Shown piece by piece: positions 34,804-43,655 of a stretch of 64,000 bases of DNA. Source of the DNA: UBA8437 sp963694825 (lineage in GTDB: Bacteria; Planctomycetota; Planctomycetia; Planctomycetales; Planctomycetaceae); assembly GCA_963694825.1 (NCBI GenBank), contig CAVOEV010000001.1, positions 1 through 64,000 of the forward strand, in the 5' to 3' direction. Below the pieces are notes generated by a model. It was not told the DNA's origin and ran no database searches. It was given only the letters and a program-made list of their open reading frames with translations. Made by a program: the position numbers and the translations under genes. Every line of letters starts with the position of its first letter. Within the stretch, counting starts at the first letter, position 1.

Positions 34804-36978
34804 ATGCTGGGTCGAATCGTGTTTTCAGTCGTTGTCGTGTCGCTGATGGTCGTTGACATCGAGGCGGCTCGACCGGATCGCCTGTTTGCCGAGGGCGAGT
34901 TTCCGGCCGACAGTCGGTTCGGGGCGTCTCGGAATCTGCGTGACAAGTACCACCCGTGGGTCGTCCCCAAGACACTCAAGGAGTGGAACGCCGAGTCTGC
35001 TCGAGTGCGGCGTCAGCTGAAGGTGGCCACGGGTCTGTGGCCGGCTTGGCCGCGCGGGCCGATCCAGGCGGTGATTCACAGTCGAGTGGACCGTGGCGAC
35101 TACACGGTCGAGAAGGTCTATTTTTCCAGTCTGGCAGGACACTACGTGACGGGTAGCCTGTATCGGCCCAAGGCTGATAGACCAACCAGCAAGCGTCGTC
35201 CCGGCATACTCTGTCCTCACGGTCATTGGCCCGAGGGACGATTCTACGATGCGGGGACCGACAAGGCTGCGGAGCAGTTGAAGCGTGGTGCCGAGATGTT
35301 CGAGGCGGGTGCCAGGTATCCCTTGCAGGCTCGGATGGTGCAATTGGCTCGGATGGGTTGTGTGGTGTTTCATTACGACATGGTCGGGTATGCCGACAGT
35401 CGTGCGTTGCCGCATCGGAGTGGTTTCGGAGACGTCGGGGCTGTCTTGCGGCTACAGAACCTGATGGGTTTGCAGACATTCAATTCGATCCGTGCGTTGG
35501 ATTTTCTGGAATCGTTGCCAGACGTTGACCGGAAGCGAATCGCCGTCACCGGTGCCAGCGGCGGTGGAACTCAGACCTTCATGCTCTGTGCACTGGACAC
35601 TCGGCCCAGCGTCGCCTTCCCGGCTGTAATGGTTTCGACGGGCATGCAGGGTGGTTGCGTGTGCGAGAACTGTTGTTTCCTGCGAACGGGCATCAACAAC
35701 ATCACGATTGCCGCACTGTTTGCTCCTCGCCCGATGGCACTCAGCGGAGCCAACGACTGGACGATCGACATCGAGACGAAGGGGTTGCCGGAACTCAAGG
35801 CGGTTTACGGATTTTACGGCAAGGCTGACCTGATTGATGCCAAGTGTTATCCACGTTTTGGCCACAACTACAACCAGGTGTCTCGCGAGTTGATGTACTC
35901 GTGGATGAACAGGCACTTGAAGCTGGGCGGGAAGGAACCGATCCGGGAGCGGGACTTCAAGCCGATTGTCCCGGGCGATTTGAAGGTGTTTGACGTCGAG
36001 CATCCCCAGCCTCGGGACGCGATGACGTTGGAGCAGTACCGCGTCTTTCAGACGCGGTTGATTGAGGGTCAGTACGCGAAGTTACTGAGTGGTGCTCGCA
36101 AGGGTTTGAAGGAGTACCGTCGGGTGGTGGGATCGGCAGCCCGAGTGCTTTTGGCAGGGACTCCGTCGACGGGCTACAGTGCCAGCGGGATCGCTCGAGG
36201 CAAGTTGTCTGGAGGTGGGACGTTCGAGACGGGAACGGTGACTCGAACGGGTTTGGGGCATGCGATTCCCTGGACGTTGTTGACACCTGCCAAGGGGCCG
36301 GGACCGTCGCTGGTGGCCTGGTTTGATGGGCTTGGCAAGGCTGCGTTGTTTGACGAGCAGGGTAAGCCGATTCCGGCTGTCCGCCGACTCTTGGATGCCG
36401 GCCACAGTGTTCTGTCGGCGGACGTGTATCTAACCGGCGAATTGACTCGGGACGGAAAACCGGTCACTCGAGTTGACACTCATGGGAGCTTTGTCGGGTA
36501 CACCTATGGCTACAACCTGCCTCCGTTGACTCATCGCATCCGCGACGTGCTGACGGTCGTATCGGCATTTACGACGAAGCTGAGTGCTGCCGTAAATGGG
36601 GGGCAGGGCGGTCGAATAGGAGTACACCTGGTGGGGACTGGTGGAGCGGGGACGTGGGTCGTATTGGCTCGAGCGGTGATGTCTCGCGGCAGGGCGTCTC
36701 GCGGCGTGACGATCGCGGACGTTGGAGGTTTTTCGTTTTCGAAGATCACACGTCGCGACGACCCGATGTTGTTGCCCGGCGCGTTGAAATACGGCGGCCT
36801 GGGCGGTCTGGCTGCGTTGGCGGCTCCGTCGGTCCTGGTGCTTGGTGGTACCGAGGGTGTTCCCAAGTCGGAGTTGAGTCCATTGCGGCGGATCTACGAC
36901 GTGGCCGATGGCGAATTGTCGATCAAGGCGGGTTCGATTTCCGCCGATTCAGTCGCCTTCATGATTCTTGGTCGTTGA
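34804..36978 (+). CDS. Large exported alpha/beta hydrolase (acetylxylan-esterase-like)
   Basis: A 724-residue secreted protein with a signal peptide (MLGRIVFSVVVVSLMVVDIEA). The first half is an alpha/beta hydrolase: ILCPHGHWPEG for the oxyanion region, the nucleophile elbow TGASGGGTQTFML, and FGHNYNQVSRELMYSW with the likely catalytic His. Three closely spaced Cys (GCVCENCCF) follow the elbow. The second half (from about residue 440) repeats alpha/beta-fold features without a GxSxG serine and may be a degenerate second hydrolase domain. A carbohydrate-esterase-like role fits planctomycete polysaccharide use. The last 30 bases overlap tsaB convergently. Confidence 0.75.
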   Translation: MLGRIVFSVVVVSLMVVDIEAARPDRLFAEGEFPADSRFGASRNLRDKYHPWVVPKTLKEWNAESARVRRQLKVATGLWPAWPRGPIQAVIHSRVDRGDYTVEKVYFSSLAGHYVTGSLYRPKADRPTSKRRPGILCPHGHWPEGRFYDAGTDKAAEQLKRGAEMFEAGARYPLQARMVQLARMGCVVFHYDMVGYADSRALPHRSGFGDVGAVLRLQNLMGLQTFNSIRALDFLESLPDVDRKRIAVTGASGGGTQTFMLCALDTRPSVAFPAVMVSTGMQGGCVCENCCFLRTGINNITIAALFAPRPMALSGANDWTIDIETKGLPELKAVYGFYGKADLIDAKCYPRFGHNYNQVSRELMYSWMNRHLKLGGKEPIRERDFKPIVPGDLKVFDVEHPQPRDAMTLEQYRVFQTRLIEGQYAKLLSGARKGLKEYRRVVGSAARVLLAGTPSTGYSASGIARGKLSGGGTFETGTVTRTGLGHAIPWTLLTPAKGPGPSLVAWFDGLGKAALFDEQGKPIPAVRRLLDAGHSVLSADVYLTGELTRDGKPVTRVDTHGSFVGYTYGYNLPPLTHRIRDVLTVVSAFTTKLSAAVNGGQGGRIGVHLVGTGGAGTWVVLARAVMSRGRASRGVTIADVGGFSFSKITRRDDPMLLPGALKYGGLGGLAALAAPSVLVLGGTEGVPKSELSPLRRIYDVADGELSIKAGSISADSVAFMILGR

Positions 36979-37647
36979 GTTTCGTCGCCGTGATTCTTCA
37001 GCGGCACTTTGTCTGAGGTAGAGCGGTTCGAGTGTGACGGGGTTGTCGAGTCGTCCTTCGTCTGCGGCCAGTTGTCCGAGTTGTGCGATGGTTTGTGCGT
37101 TAGGTATGGCGGTGACAGCGGTGACGGCGTTGTGGAAGTGTGGTTCAAGGATTGGTGTGTCGGGCGTGATGATGGTGTCGGTTGGTGTCCGTTCGCCGCA
37201 CCAATCGACGGTATTGACGATTGCGTGGTTGCCGTCGGGCGTCCAGATCTCTGGGTGTTGCCTGCGGTAGTATCGAACGAAGAGTTGTTGTCTTTGGGCA
37301 TCGGCGGCAACGTAGAGTGAGTTGGCTGTCGATGGGGCGTGTGCGGCGATGGCGGCGAAGGTGTCGACGGCGACCAGTTGGCAGCGGGTGGACCAGGCGA
37401 GGGTTTTTGCGAAGGCGATCCCGACGCGGAGTCCGGTGAAGCTACCTGGTCCGTGGCTGATCGCGATCAGGTCAATGTCGGCGGTCGTGAGCGCGTGGTC
37501 GTGGAGCAGTTTGGCGACGACGGGTGGGAGTGCCTGGGCGTGTCGCAGTCCATCGTGGTCGAGAGTGGCTTTGGCCAGACAGCGCGAGTCACGTCGCAGT
37601 GCGACGGAGCCTGGTTGTCGGGAGGTTTCGATTCCGAGCACGAGCAT
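36949..37647 (-). CDS. tsaB: tRNA threonylcarbamoyladenosine biosynthesis protein TsaB
   Basis: A 232-residue TsaB/YeaZ of the ASKHA fold. It is the scaffold partner of TsaD in t6A37 synthesis. Evidence: LGIETSRQPGSVAL at the N-terminus and ISHGPGSFTGLRVGIAFAKTLAW at residues about 65-85. The C-terminal part (NPVTLEPLYLRQSAAE) fits the family. It is the last gene of the rpe-to-tsaB operon and its 3' end overlaps the esterase gene by 30 bp on the other strand. Confidence 0.93.
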   Translation of the reverse strand: MLVLGIETSRQPGSVALRRDSRCLAKATLDHDGLRHAQALPPVVAKLLHDHALTTADIDLIAISHGPGSFTGLRVGIAFAKTLAWSTRCQLVAVDTFAAIAAHAPSTANSLYVAADAQRQQLFVRYYRRQHPEIWTPDGNHAIVNTVDWCGERTPTDTIITPDTPILEPHFHNAVTAVTAIPNAQTIAQLGQLAADEGRLDNPVTLEPLYLRQSAAEESRRRNSTTKNHEGD

Positions 37648-37667
37648 GTCGAGGATCCCGTCGAGTG

Positions 37668-38564
37668 TTACTCGCGGACACCTTCGAGCCGCTGGCGTGC
37701 GTCGCGGAAGCGGGCGACCATTTGTGCGGCGGAGGACCAGCGGGAATCGGGATCGGATTCGAGGCCACGCATGATCGTTTCAGCGACGTCCTCGTCAATG
37801 TCTGAAACAAACTCGCGGATGTCGGTGGCCGGCTGGTTGATTCGTTGTTGCATCAATTCGATGGTTTGTCCGCTGGAGTCCCATGGCAGTCGGTTGGCGA
37901 ACAATTCGAAGCAGGTCATGGCGTAGCTGAAGATGTCGATCCGCTGATCGGTTTTCCTACGTTTCATCAGTTCGGGCGCCATATACATCGCGGTCCCGGT
38001 ACGATTTCCGGGCTGTTGGAACGGTGGTGTATTGGGGACGACCAGGCCAAAGTCGATCAACTTGATGTGGTAATCCTGATCGAGAAGGATGTTTCGAGGG
38101 CAGATGTCTCGGTGAATCAGGTTCTTCGAGTGAAAGTACTCGATCGCCTCACCTAACTCGATCAGGAACCTCAAGCGTCCCTGCAGCAGGTGTTCGTTTT
38201 GGGTGTCGACAAGGAAGCTGAGTCCAACGCCTTCGACGAACTCCATGACGAGGAACATTTCGTCTTCGGTGGTCCACCCGTATTCGTAGGTCTTGACGAT
38301 TCTGGGGTGGTCCAACTCAATGGCGACTTCGCCTTCGCTGAGTCGCTGGAGTCCCTTGGCGAGGAATCGTTCGTCGAGTTTACGGGTCTTGGGACCATCG
38401 AGCACTTTGACGGCGTACATGCGGTCGGTAGCGGGGTCGCGTGCCCGGAAGACCTTCGACATGCTTCCCTGTCCGATGCGTCCGATCAAGTCGAATCGCG
38501 ATGCGAGGTCGACCTTGGCGACCTTGTCTTTCTTTTCGAAGAGTGCCTTGAGGAATTCGAGCAT
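37668..38564 (-). CDS. Cytosolic Ser/Thr protein kinase
   Basis: A 298-residue Hanks-type kinase without membrane spans. GRIGQGSMSKVFRA, YAVKVL (lysine) and ELDHPRIVKTYEYG are normal; the catalytic loop reads HRDICPRNILL instead of HRDLKxxN, replacing the loop lysine by Cys; DFGLV and YMAPELM are intact. The remaining catalytic residues suggest activity, though reduced phosphotransfer is possible. It lies between accD (9 bp upstream) and tsaB (20 bp downstream), so regulation of fatty-acid or central metabolism is an inference from context. Confidence 0.88.
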   Translation of the reverse strand: MLEFLKALFEKKDKVAKVDLASRFDLIGRIGQGSMSKVFRARDPATDRMYAVKVLDGPKTRKLDERFLAKGLQRLSEGEVAIELDHPRIVKTYEYGWTTEDEMFLVMEFVEGVGLSFLVDTQNEHLLQGRLRFLIELGEAIEYFHSKNLIHRDICPRNILLDQDYHIKLIDFGLVVPNTPPFQQPGNRTGTAMYMAPELMKRRKTDQRIDIFSYAMTCFELFANRLPWDSSGQTIELMQQRINQPATDIREFVSDIDEDVAETIMRGLESDPDSRWSSAAQMVARFRDARQRLEGVRE

Positions 38565-38573
38565 GGCTTGGGC

Positions 38574-39422
38574 TTATTGACCGCAGTAGTCGATCAGTCG
38601 TGCGAGTTCACTACGAAGGTTGTGTCGTCGGATGATCCGGTCGACGAATCCACACTGGAGCAGGAATTCGCTGGTTTGGAAACCGTCGGGCAATTCCATA
38701 TTGACGGTATTCTTGATGACTCGTGGTCCGGCGAACCCGATGAGTGCCCTGGGTTCGGCGACGACGAAGTCCCCGAGCGAGGCGAAGCTGGCGGCGACTC
38801 CCCCCATGGTGGGGTTGGTGAGCACCGAGATGAACAGTCCTCCTGACTGGTCGAATCGAGCGAGTGCAGCGGAGACCTTTCCCATTTGCATCAGCGAGAG
38901 AATCCCCTCGTGCATGCGGGCTCCTCCACCCGACCCACTGACGATAACCAGTGGCAGTTTCAGTCGAGTGGCTTCTTCGATTGCCCGAGTCAGTTTTTCT
39001 CCGACGACCGAACCCATGCTGCCCATGATAAATCCGGCATCGGTGAGTCCAAACACCAGTGGCCGGCCTCTCATGTAGCCTCGCCCCACCACGCAGGCTT
39101 CGGTCAGACCGGTCTTTTTTTGTTCGGCAGCGATCCGTTCGGGGTAGGACTTCTGGTCAGAGAACTTGAGCGGATCGCATGGCAGCAGTCCTTCGTACCA
39201 TTCTTCGAAGCTGTCTTGATCGAGGAGTTGCGCGATGCGTGTGGCGGCCGGGACGTAGAAGTGGTGTTCACATTCGGGGCAGACTTCGAGATTGTCTTCG
39301 ACCTGTTTGCGATAGAGGGTTGTTCCACAGCCGCCACAGGCCATCCACAGGCCTTCGGGCACGCCCCGCTTGTTGCGGTCTCCGTGAGTCAACCAGTCTT
39401 GGACATGAGATTGTTCAGCCAA
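38574..39422 (-). CDS. accD: Acetyl-CoA carboxylase carboxyltransferase subunit beta
   Basis: A 282-residue AccD, the beta subunit that transfers carboxyl to acetyl-CoA. The N-terminal zinc ribbon is CGGCGTTLY...CPECEHHF. The crotonase-like core shows SGSGGGARMHEGILSLMQM, TNPTMGGVAASFASLGD and AEPRALIGFAGPRVI, all diagnostic. The start appears to be TTG at 39422, with GGAG eight bases before it, overlapping the upstream gene by eight bases. The C-terminal FVDRIIRRHNLRSELARLIDY is standard. accA is not in the window. Confidence 0.96.
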   Translation of the reverse strand: MAEQSHVQDWLTHGDRNKRGVPEGLWMACGGCGTTLYRKQVEDNLEVCPECEHHFYVPAATRIAQLLDQDSFEEWYEGLLPCDPLKFSDQKSYPERIAAEQKKTGLTEACVVGRGYMRGRPLVFGLTDAGFIMGSMGSVVGEKLTRAIEEATRLKLPLVIVSGSGGGARMHEGILSLMQMGKVSAALARFDQSGGLFISVLTNPTMGGVAASFASLGDFVVAEPRALIGFAGPRVIKNTVNMELPDGFQTSEFLLQCGFVDRIIRRHNLRSELARLIDYCGQ

Positions 39423-40074
39423 GGGTTGCGCTCCGGTTGTTGCCAGCCACCGGCAGTAGGCTGCCGGTGGCTGCCTTTGTTCGCCAGGGGTGCTCGGGAT
39501 CGGCGACTGGAACGCGGCCGTTGGTCGAGTAGATGGAGATGAGCTGGTCCTGTCCGCGGCAGCCGGTAACCGATTCGAATTCTGGTCGCGTCGAGGTGAT
39601 GGCGGATCCGAGCAGTGTCGCGAGCGGGTCGGAGGTGACGATGGCGAAGGATTCTTCGCGTTTCATAGGTTTCTTAAGGACTGCCAGCGTTCGTGCCAGG
39701 GCTTCCTGGATCGTTTCGCCTTCAGGCGGGCGAATGGTTTCGGGCGATTCTTGCCAGAGCTTGAGCACCTTGGGCGACTTGCGGCGAATGTCATCGAGCG
39801 AGAGTCCTTGCCAGAGACCGTGGTCGATATTCTGGAGTTCTTCGTGGAATCGCACGGGAAGGTCGAGGGCTTCTGCGATCGCTTCGGCTGTCGATCGTGC
39901 GGGGTCCAGCGGTGCCGAGACAATCGCTTCGAGCGGCCATGCGGCGAGTTGCTCGATCGAGACGGCCAGTTGATCTCGGCCTTTGTCGTTGAGTGGCAGA
40001 TCGAGATTGCCCTGGATCCGGTTCTGGACGTCGAAGTCTGTCGAGCCGGGTCGGACGACGGCAATAATCGGCAT
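39415..40074 (-). CDS. Degenerate histidine-phosphatase (phosphoglycerate-mutase-like) protein
   Basis: A 219-residue member of the histidine phosphatase fold with IAVVRPGSTDFD at the N-terminus where active enzymes have RHGxT: the nucleophilic His is Pro. NRIQGNLDLPLNDKGRDQ and IVSAPLDPARSTAEAI match the family, but the second catalytic His (normally SHG) reads VTSDPLA. Both catalytic histidines are therefore missing, which points to a binding or regulatory pseudoenzyme rather than a phosphatase. It lies between rpe (5 bp) and accD (overlap), clearly co-transcribed. Confidence 0.75.
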   Translation of the reverse strand: MPIIAVVRPGSTDFDVQNRIQGNLDLPLNDKGRDQLAVSIEQLAAWPLEAIVSAPLDPARSTAEAIAEALDLPVRFHEELQNIDHGLWQGLSLDDIRRKSPKVLKLWQESPETIRPPEGETIQEALARTLAVLKKPMKREESFAIVTSDPLATLLGSAITSTRPEFESVTGCRGQDQLISIYSTNGRVPVADPEHPWRTKAATGSLLPVAGNNRSATLG

Positions 40075-40079
40075 CGTCT

Positions 40080-40811
40080 TCAGGCCTCGCGAGTCGTACA
40101 GGTCTGTGTGGCAGCGTGTTCGAGGTTGCCGATGGCTTCGCGGTAGTTGTTACTTTTGAAGATGGCACTTCCGGCAACAAAGACACGGGCTCCGGCCTGG
40201 TAGGCTCGAGGGATGGTCTCGTCGGCGATTCCGCCGTCGATGGCCAGAGTGGCCAGGGGTGTGCAGGTGTCGGCGAGTTGTTCGAGTTTGTCCAGAGCGG
40301 CGGGTTGGAAGGTCTGGCCTCCAAAGCCCGGTTCGACACTCATCACGAGTACCAAGTCGGCTAAGTCGAAGAGTCCGTCGAGTTGTTTGACGTCAGTGGC
40401 AGGGTTGATGGCGATTCCGGCGACGGCATCGGCCGACCGAATCGTTTCGAGTGTCTTTGCGAGCGTATCGGGATTGTCGAGGAAGGCTTCGACGTGGACG
40501 GTGATTCCGTCACAGCCGGCGTCGAGGTACTGGTCGAGTACGGGATCGGGGTCGGTGATCATCAGGTGGGCATCGAGTGGGAGTTGAGTGATGTGTCTGA
40601 GTCCTTCGACGACGACGGGTCCGTAGGTGAGGTTGGGGACGAAGTGTCCGTCCATCACATCCAGATGCAGGACTTGTGCCCCGGCGGATTCGAGCAGTTC
40701 AACCTCACGGTGCAGATTGCCAAAATCGCAGCCCAGCATGGACGGTGCGATCGTCGGCGTGTTGCTGGTGTAGATCTCCAGAAGATCCCGGCGACTCATC
40801 GGTGTGTCCAT
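40080..40811 (-). CDS. rpe: Ribulose-phosphate 3-epimerase
   Basis: A 243-residue TIM-barrel epimerase of the pentose phosphate and related cycles, interconverting ribulose-5-P and xylulose-5-P. Evidence: IAPSMLGCDFGNL, the metal-binding HLDVMDGHFVPN, DAHLMI, VMSVEPGFGGQTF and the end AIDGGIADETIPRAYQAGA. The ATG at 40811 starts a seven-residue-longer N-terminus than most; an ATG four codons later is also possible. First gene of the rpe-to-tsaB unit. Confidence 0.95.
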   Translation of the reverse strand: MDTPMSRRDLLEIYTSNTPTIAPSMLGCDFGNLHREVELLESAGAQVLHLDVMDGHFVPNLTYGPVVVEGLRHITQLPLDAHLMITDPDPVLDQYLDAGCDGITVHVEAFLDNPDTLAKTLETIRSADAVAGIAINPATDVKQLDGLFDLADLVLVMSVEPGFGGQTFQPAALDKLEQLADTCTPLATLAIDGGIADETIPRAYQAGARVFVAGSAIFKSNNYREAIGNLEHAATQTCTTREA

Positions 40812-40950
40812 CCGGCGCGGGTCGCGCGGAACTGGAACTGGAACTGAAATTGGGGCAGGGGCAGCTCAGGACAATGATGTCCGAGAGTCTGACCGAGCTG
40901 TCGTCCGGCGTCCAGTGAAATCGTGGTGCTGAGATGGTGTTGGTGTTGCC

Positions 40951-41970
40951 TTACAGCGCTGCCAATCGAGCGATGAGGTCGGCGGTTCGGTTGGAATAGC
41001 CGAATTCGTTGTCGTACCAGCCGAGCACCTTGACCATGTTGTTTCCGATCGAGGTGGTCCAGCTGCCATCGAAGATGCAGCTGTGTGTATTGCCGATGAT
41101 GTCACTGGAGACGATGGGGTCGGTGGTATATTCCATGATCCCCTTGAGTGGTCCATCTGCGGCGTCCTGCATGGCCTGGTTGATGGCTTCGGGGGTGGCT
41201 TCGCGATCGAGCGTAGCGACGAGGTCGGTGATGCTGCCGGTGAGGACAGGGACTCGGAGCGAGATCCCGGTGAGTCGTCCATCGAGTTCGGGGAGCACGA
41301 GCCCGACGGCCTTAGCGGCTCCGGTCGAGGTGGGGATGATATTGGCGGCAGCCGCACGAGCCCTGCGTGGATCGGAGTGCAATTGATCGCCGGTCCGCTG
41401 GTCGTTGGTGTAGGCGTGGACGGTGGTCATCAGTCCGTAGGCGAGGCCAAACTGTTCGTGCAGCACCTGAACCATTGGTGCCAAGCAATTGGTGGTGCAG
41501 CTGGCATTGGAGACACAGAGGTGTTCGGGGGTCAGTTGTTCGTCGTTGACTCCGAGTACGACGGTGAGATCTGGCGGATCGCTGGCGGGTGCCGAGATGA
41601 TCACCTTGCGGGCACCGGCGGCGAGGTGGCTGTCGTAGCCAGGCCGTCCATCGGCGGCACGGTTGGTGAAGAAGCCGGTCGATTCCAGAGCCACTTCGAC
41701 TCCGAGTTCTCCCCACGGAAGGTTTCCGGGATCGCGTTCGGCACAGATTCGGATCGATCGTCCGTTGACGATCAGCGTATTGCCATCGACTTCGACGGTG
41801 CCGGGGAACCGGCCCTGTGTGCTGTCGTATTTCAGGAGATTGGCCAGTGCGGCGGGATCGCCGAGATCGTTGATGGCGACCACTTCGAATTCGTCGCTGC
41901 GGGCGGCCATGGCCCGGAAGGTGATCCGTCCGATGCGGCCAAAACCATTGATGCCTACCTGAACTGCCAC
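40951..41970 (-). CDS. gap: Type I glyceraldehyde-3-phosphate dehydrogenase
   Basis: A 339-residue GAPDH: VGINGFGRIGRITFRAM for NAD binding, the catalytic Cys in SNASCTTNCLAP, and GAAKAVGLVLPELDGRL and WYDNEFGYSNR near the end. It oxidises glyceraldehyde-3-P in glycolysis. The GTG at 41970 is chosen because the NAD motif begins four codons later; the longer reading adds a nonspecific Arg-rich leader. 139 bp separate it from rpe, which runs in the same direction, so the two may or may not be co-transcribed. No pgk follows. Confidence 0.96.
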   Translation of the reverse strand: MAVQVGINGFGRIGRITFRAMAARSDEFEVVAINDLGDPAALANLLKYDSTQGRFPGTVEVDGNTLIVNGRSIRICAERDPGNLPWGELGVEVALESTGFFTNRAADGRPGYDSHLAAGARKVIISAPASDPPDLTVVLGVNDEQLTPEHLCVSNASCTTNCLAPMVQVLHEQFGLAYGLMTTVHAYTNDQRTGDQLHSDPRRARAAAANIIPTSTGAAKAVGLVLPELDGRLTGISLRVPVLTGSITDLVATLDREATPEAINQAMQDAADGPLKGIMEYTTDPIVSSDIIGNTHSCIFDGSWTTSIGNNMVKVLGWYDNEFGYSNRTADLIARLAAL

Positions 41971-42078
41971 GACGAGACTCCCGGTTTGTGATGTGCGTGG
42001 AACAAGTCTGCTACGTCGTCGTCGGACCGTGATCCGGACGCAGCCAGTAGCGGACCATGGCCAAACGTCCAACTTTAG

Positions 42079-42103
42079 TGTCGCCTACCGGGAGCGACAA
42101 GGA
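42079..42103. other. Inverted repeat between DUF1501 and gap
   Basis: TGTCGC and GCGACA pair across nine bases just after the DUF1501 stop (reading the minus strand). No T-run follows, so a terminator is only possible. Confidence 0.25.
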
Positions 42104-42113
42104 AGGGGGGTGG

Positions 42114-43505
42114 CTACCCGAGCAACTGCGGTTGGACGTCGCCGGTTGGGACGATGCGATAGGGCCGATCGAGTCGGTCGTGGATTTCTCCGTCATGAGA
42201 AATCCCCAGGCAGGCGAAGAGTGTGGAGATGACATCGCCGGGGACCAGCGGGTCGGCGTCTGGGTAGGCTCCGATTCGATCACTGCGTCCATGGATCAGT
42301 CCTTGCTGGAAACCTCCACCGACCATCATCAGGCTGTAGCAGAAGTTCCAGTGATCACGGCCGGCATTGGGGTTAATCTTGGGAGTGCGGCCGAAGTCGC
42401 CGAAGATGCCGACGACGGTGCGTTGGAGCAGTCCACGTTGATCGAGATCATGGATCAGGCTACTGGCGGCTGCGTCGAACTGGGGCAGGAGGCTATTCTT
42501 GAGTTTGCCGAAGTTGTTGGTGTGAGTGTCCCAGGTGGCGTTGGCATCGGGTGCCCAGGCGATGGTGACCAGTCGGGTGCCCGCTTCGATCAGTCTGCGG
42601 GCCAGCAGGGTGCTTTGTCCGTAAATGTTTCGTCCGTAGGCTTCGCGTGTCGAATCGGGTTCTTCGGAGATACGGAAGGCGCGTTGTGTGGTCTCGGAGG
42701 TCAGCAGGTCGAGAGCCTTGCCCTGAAAGCTGTTCATGGCTTGGGCGTTGCGGTCGCTGATTTCGGGTTGGGTTCCGAGCCCGGCTTGTTGATTGAGGTT
42801 GTCGAAGAGTTTGCGTCGGACCGAGAGTCGTTGTGCCGAGACTCCGGTTTGGAGTGTCAGTTCGGGGACTCCAAAATCGGCACGATTGGGGTCACGGAGC
42901 ACGAACAGGGGATCGAGAGCCCGTCCGAGGAATCCACCGAAGAACCCGGGTTGCGGCGGTCCGCCTCGTCCTTCCTGGGTCATGTAGGGCAGTGTGACGT
43001 GTGGCACGACGATTTGTTCGGGAGCTCGAAGGCGTGTCAGGATCGAACCGGGCGAGGGGTGATCGGTCTGTTTGGCTCCGCCTCCGAGTTCGCCTCGATC
43101 GTGGCCAGTCAGCGAGCAGTACACGGCGGCCGCGTGTGCGTTGTTGACGCTGTGGTGCATTGAGCGAACGACGGTCGCCCGGTGCATGTGGCGGGCGAGT
43201 TTCGGCATCAGTTCACCGACTCGATAGCCGGGGATCGACGAGGCGATTGTCGAGAATTCGCCTCGAATGGCCTGAGGCGCGTCGGGTTTGGGGTCCCACA
43301 TGTCCAGGTGGGGTGGTCCGCCGTTGAGATGGATCAGGATACAGGCGTCGGCCGTCGGACGGCCACCTCGAGTTCGAGTCGTCTCGTTGGCCGCCAGCAG
43401 TCCCGACAAGGTCGCACCGGTCAGTCCCAATCCGCCGACCTGAAGCAGGTCGCGGCGAGAGAGCCCAGTCTGTGGCGGCGGCGTGAGGGGGCGGAGGCAG
43501 GCCAT
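42114..43505 (-). CDS. DUF1501 domain protein with twin-arginine signal
   Basis: A 463-residue planctomycete-type DUF1501 protein (alkaline-phosphatase-like fold). The N-terminus carries a Tat motif, LSRRDLLQVGGLGL. The body has the family features: LIHLNGGPPHLDMWDPKPDAP, VRSMHHSVNNAHAAAVY, IFGDFGRTPKINPNAGRDHW, and the C-terminal RIGAYPDADPLVPGD. The catalytic role is not established. In most planctomycetes the gene follows a DUF1549/DUF1553 cytochrome gene; here no such partner is present. It is convergent to none and lies 143 bp upstream of gap. Confidence 0.9.
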   Translation of the reverse strand: MACLRPLTPPPQTGLSRRDLLQVGGLGLTGATLSGLLAANETTRTRGGRPTADACILIHLNGGPPHLDMWDPKPDAPQAIRGEFSTIASSIPGYRVGELMPKLARHMHRATVVRSMHHSVNNAHAAAVYCSLTGHDRGELGGGAKQTDHPSPGSILTRLRAPEQIVVPHVTLPYMTQEGRGGPPQPGFFGGFLGRALDPLFVLRDPNRADFGVPELTLQTGVSAQRLSVRRKLFDNLNQQAGLGTQPEISDRNAQAMNSFQGKALDLLTSETTQRAFRISEEPDSTREAYGRNIYGQSTLLARRLIEAGTRLVTIAWAPDANATWDTHTNNFGKLKNSLLPQFDAAASSLIHDLDQRGLLQRTVVGIFGDFGRTPKINPNAGRDHWNFCYSLMMVGGGFQQGLIHGRSDRIGAYPDADPLVPGDVISTLFACLGISHDGEIHDRLDRPYRIVPTGDVQPQLLG

Positions 43506-43655
43506 GAGGGCATTAGACCACAGTGGTCAGGCGATGGGAACGGGTATCGAGGAGTCGCTGAGAACTCGGGTGTCCTTGATCGAACGCCGTGGTCAAGGTA
43601 TTTCAGGTGTTGGATGCAGAGATGGGTCGGCCGATTGATTGGGAGGGCGTGAACG

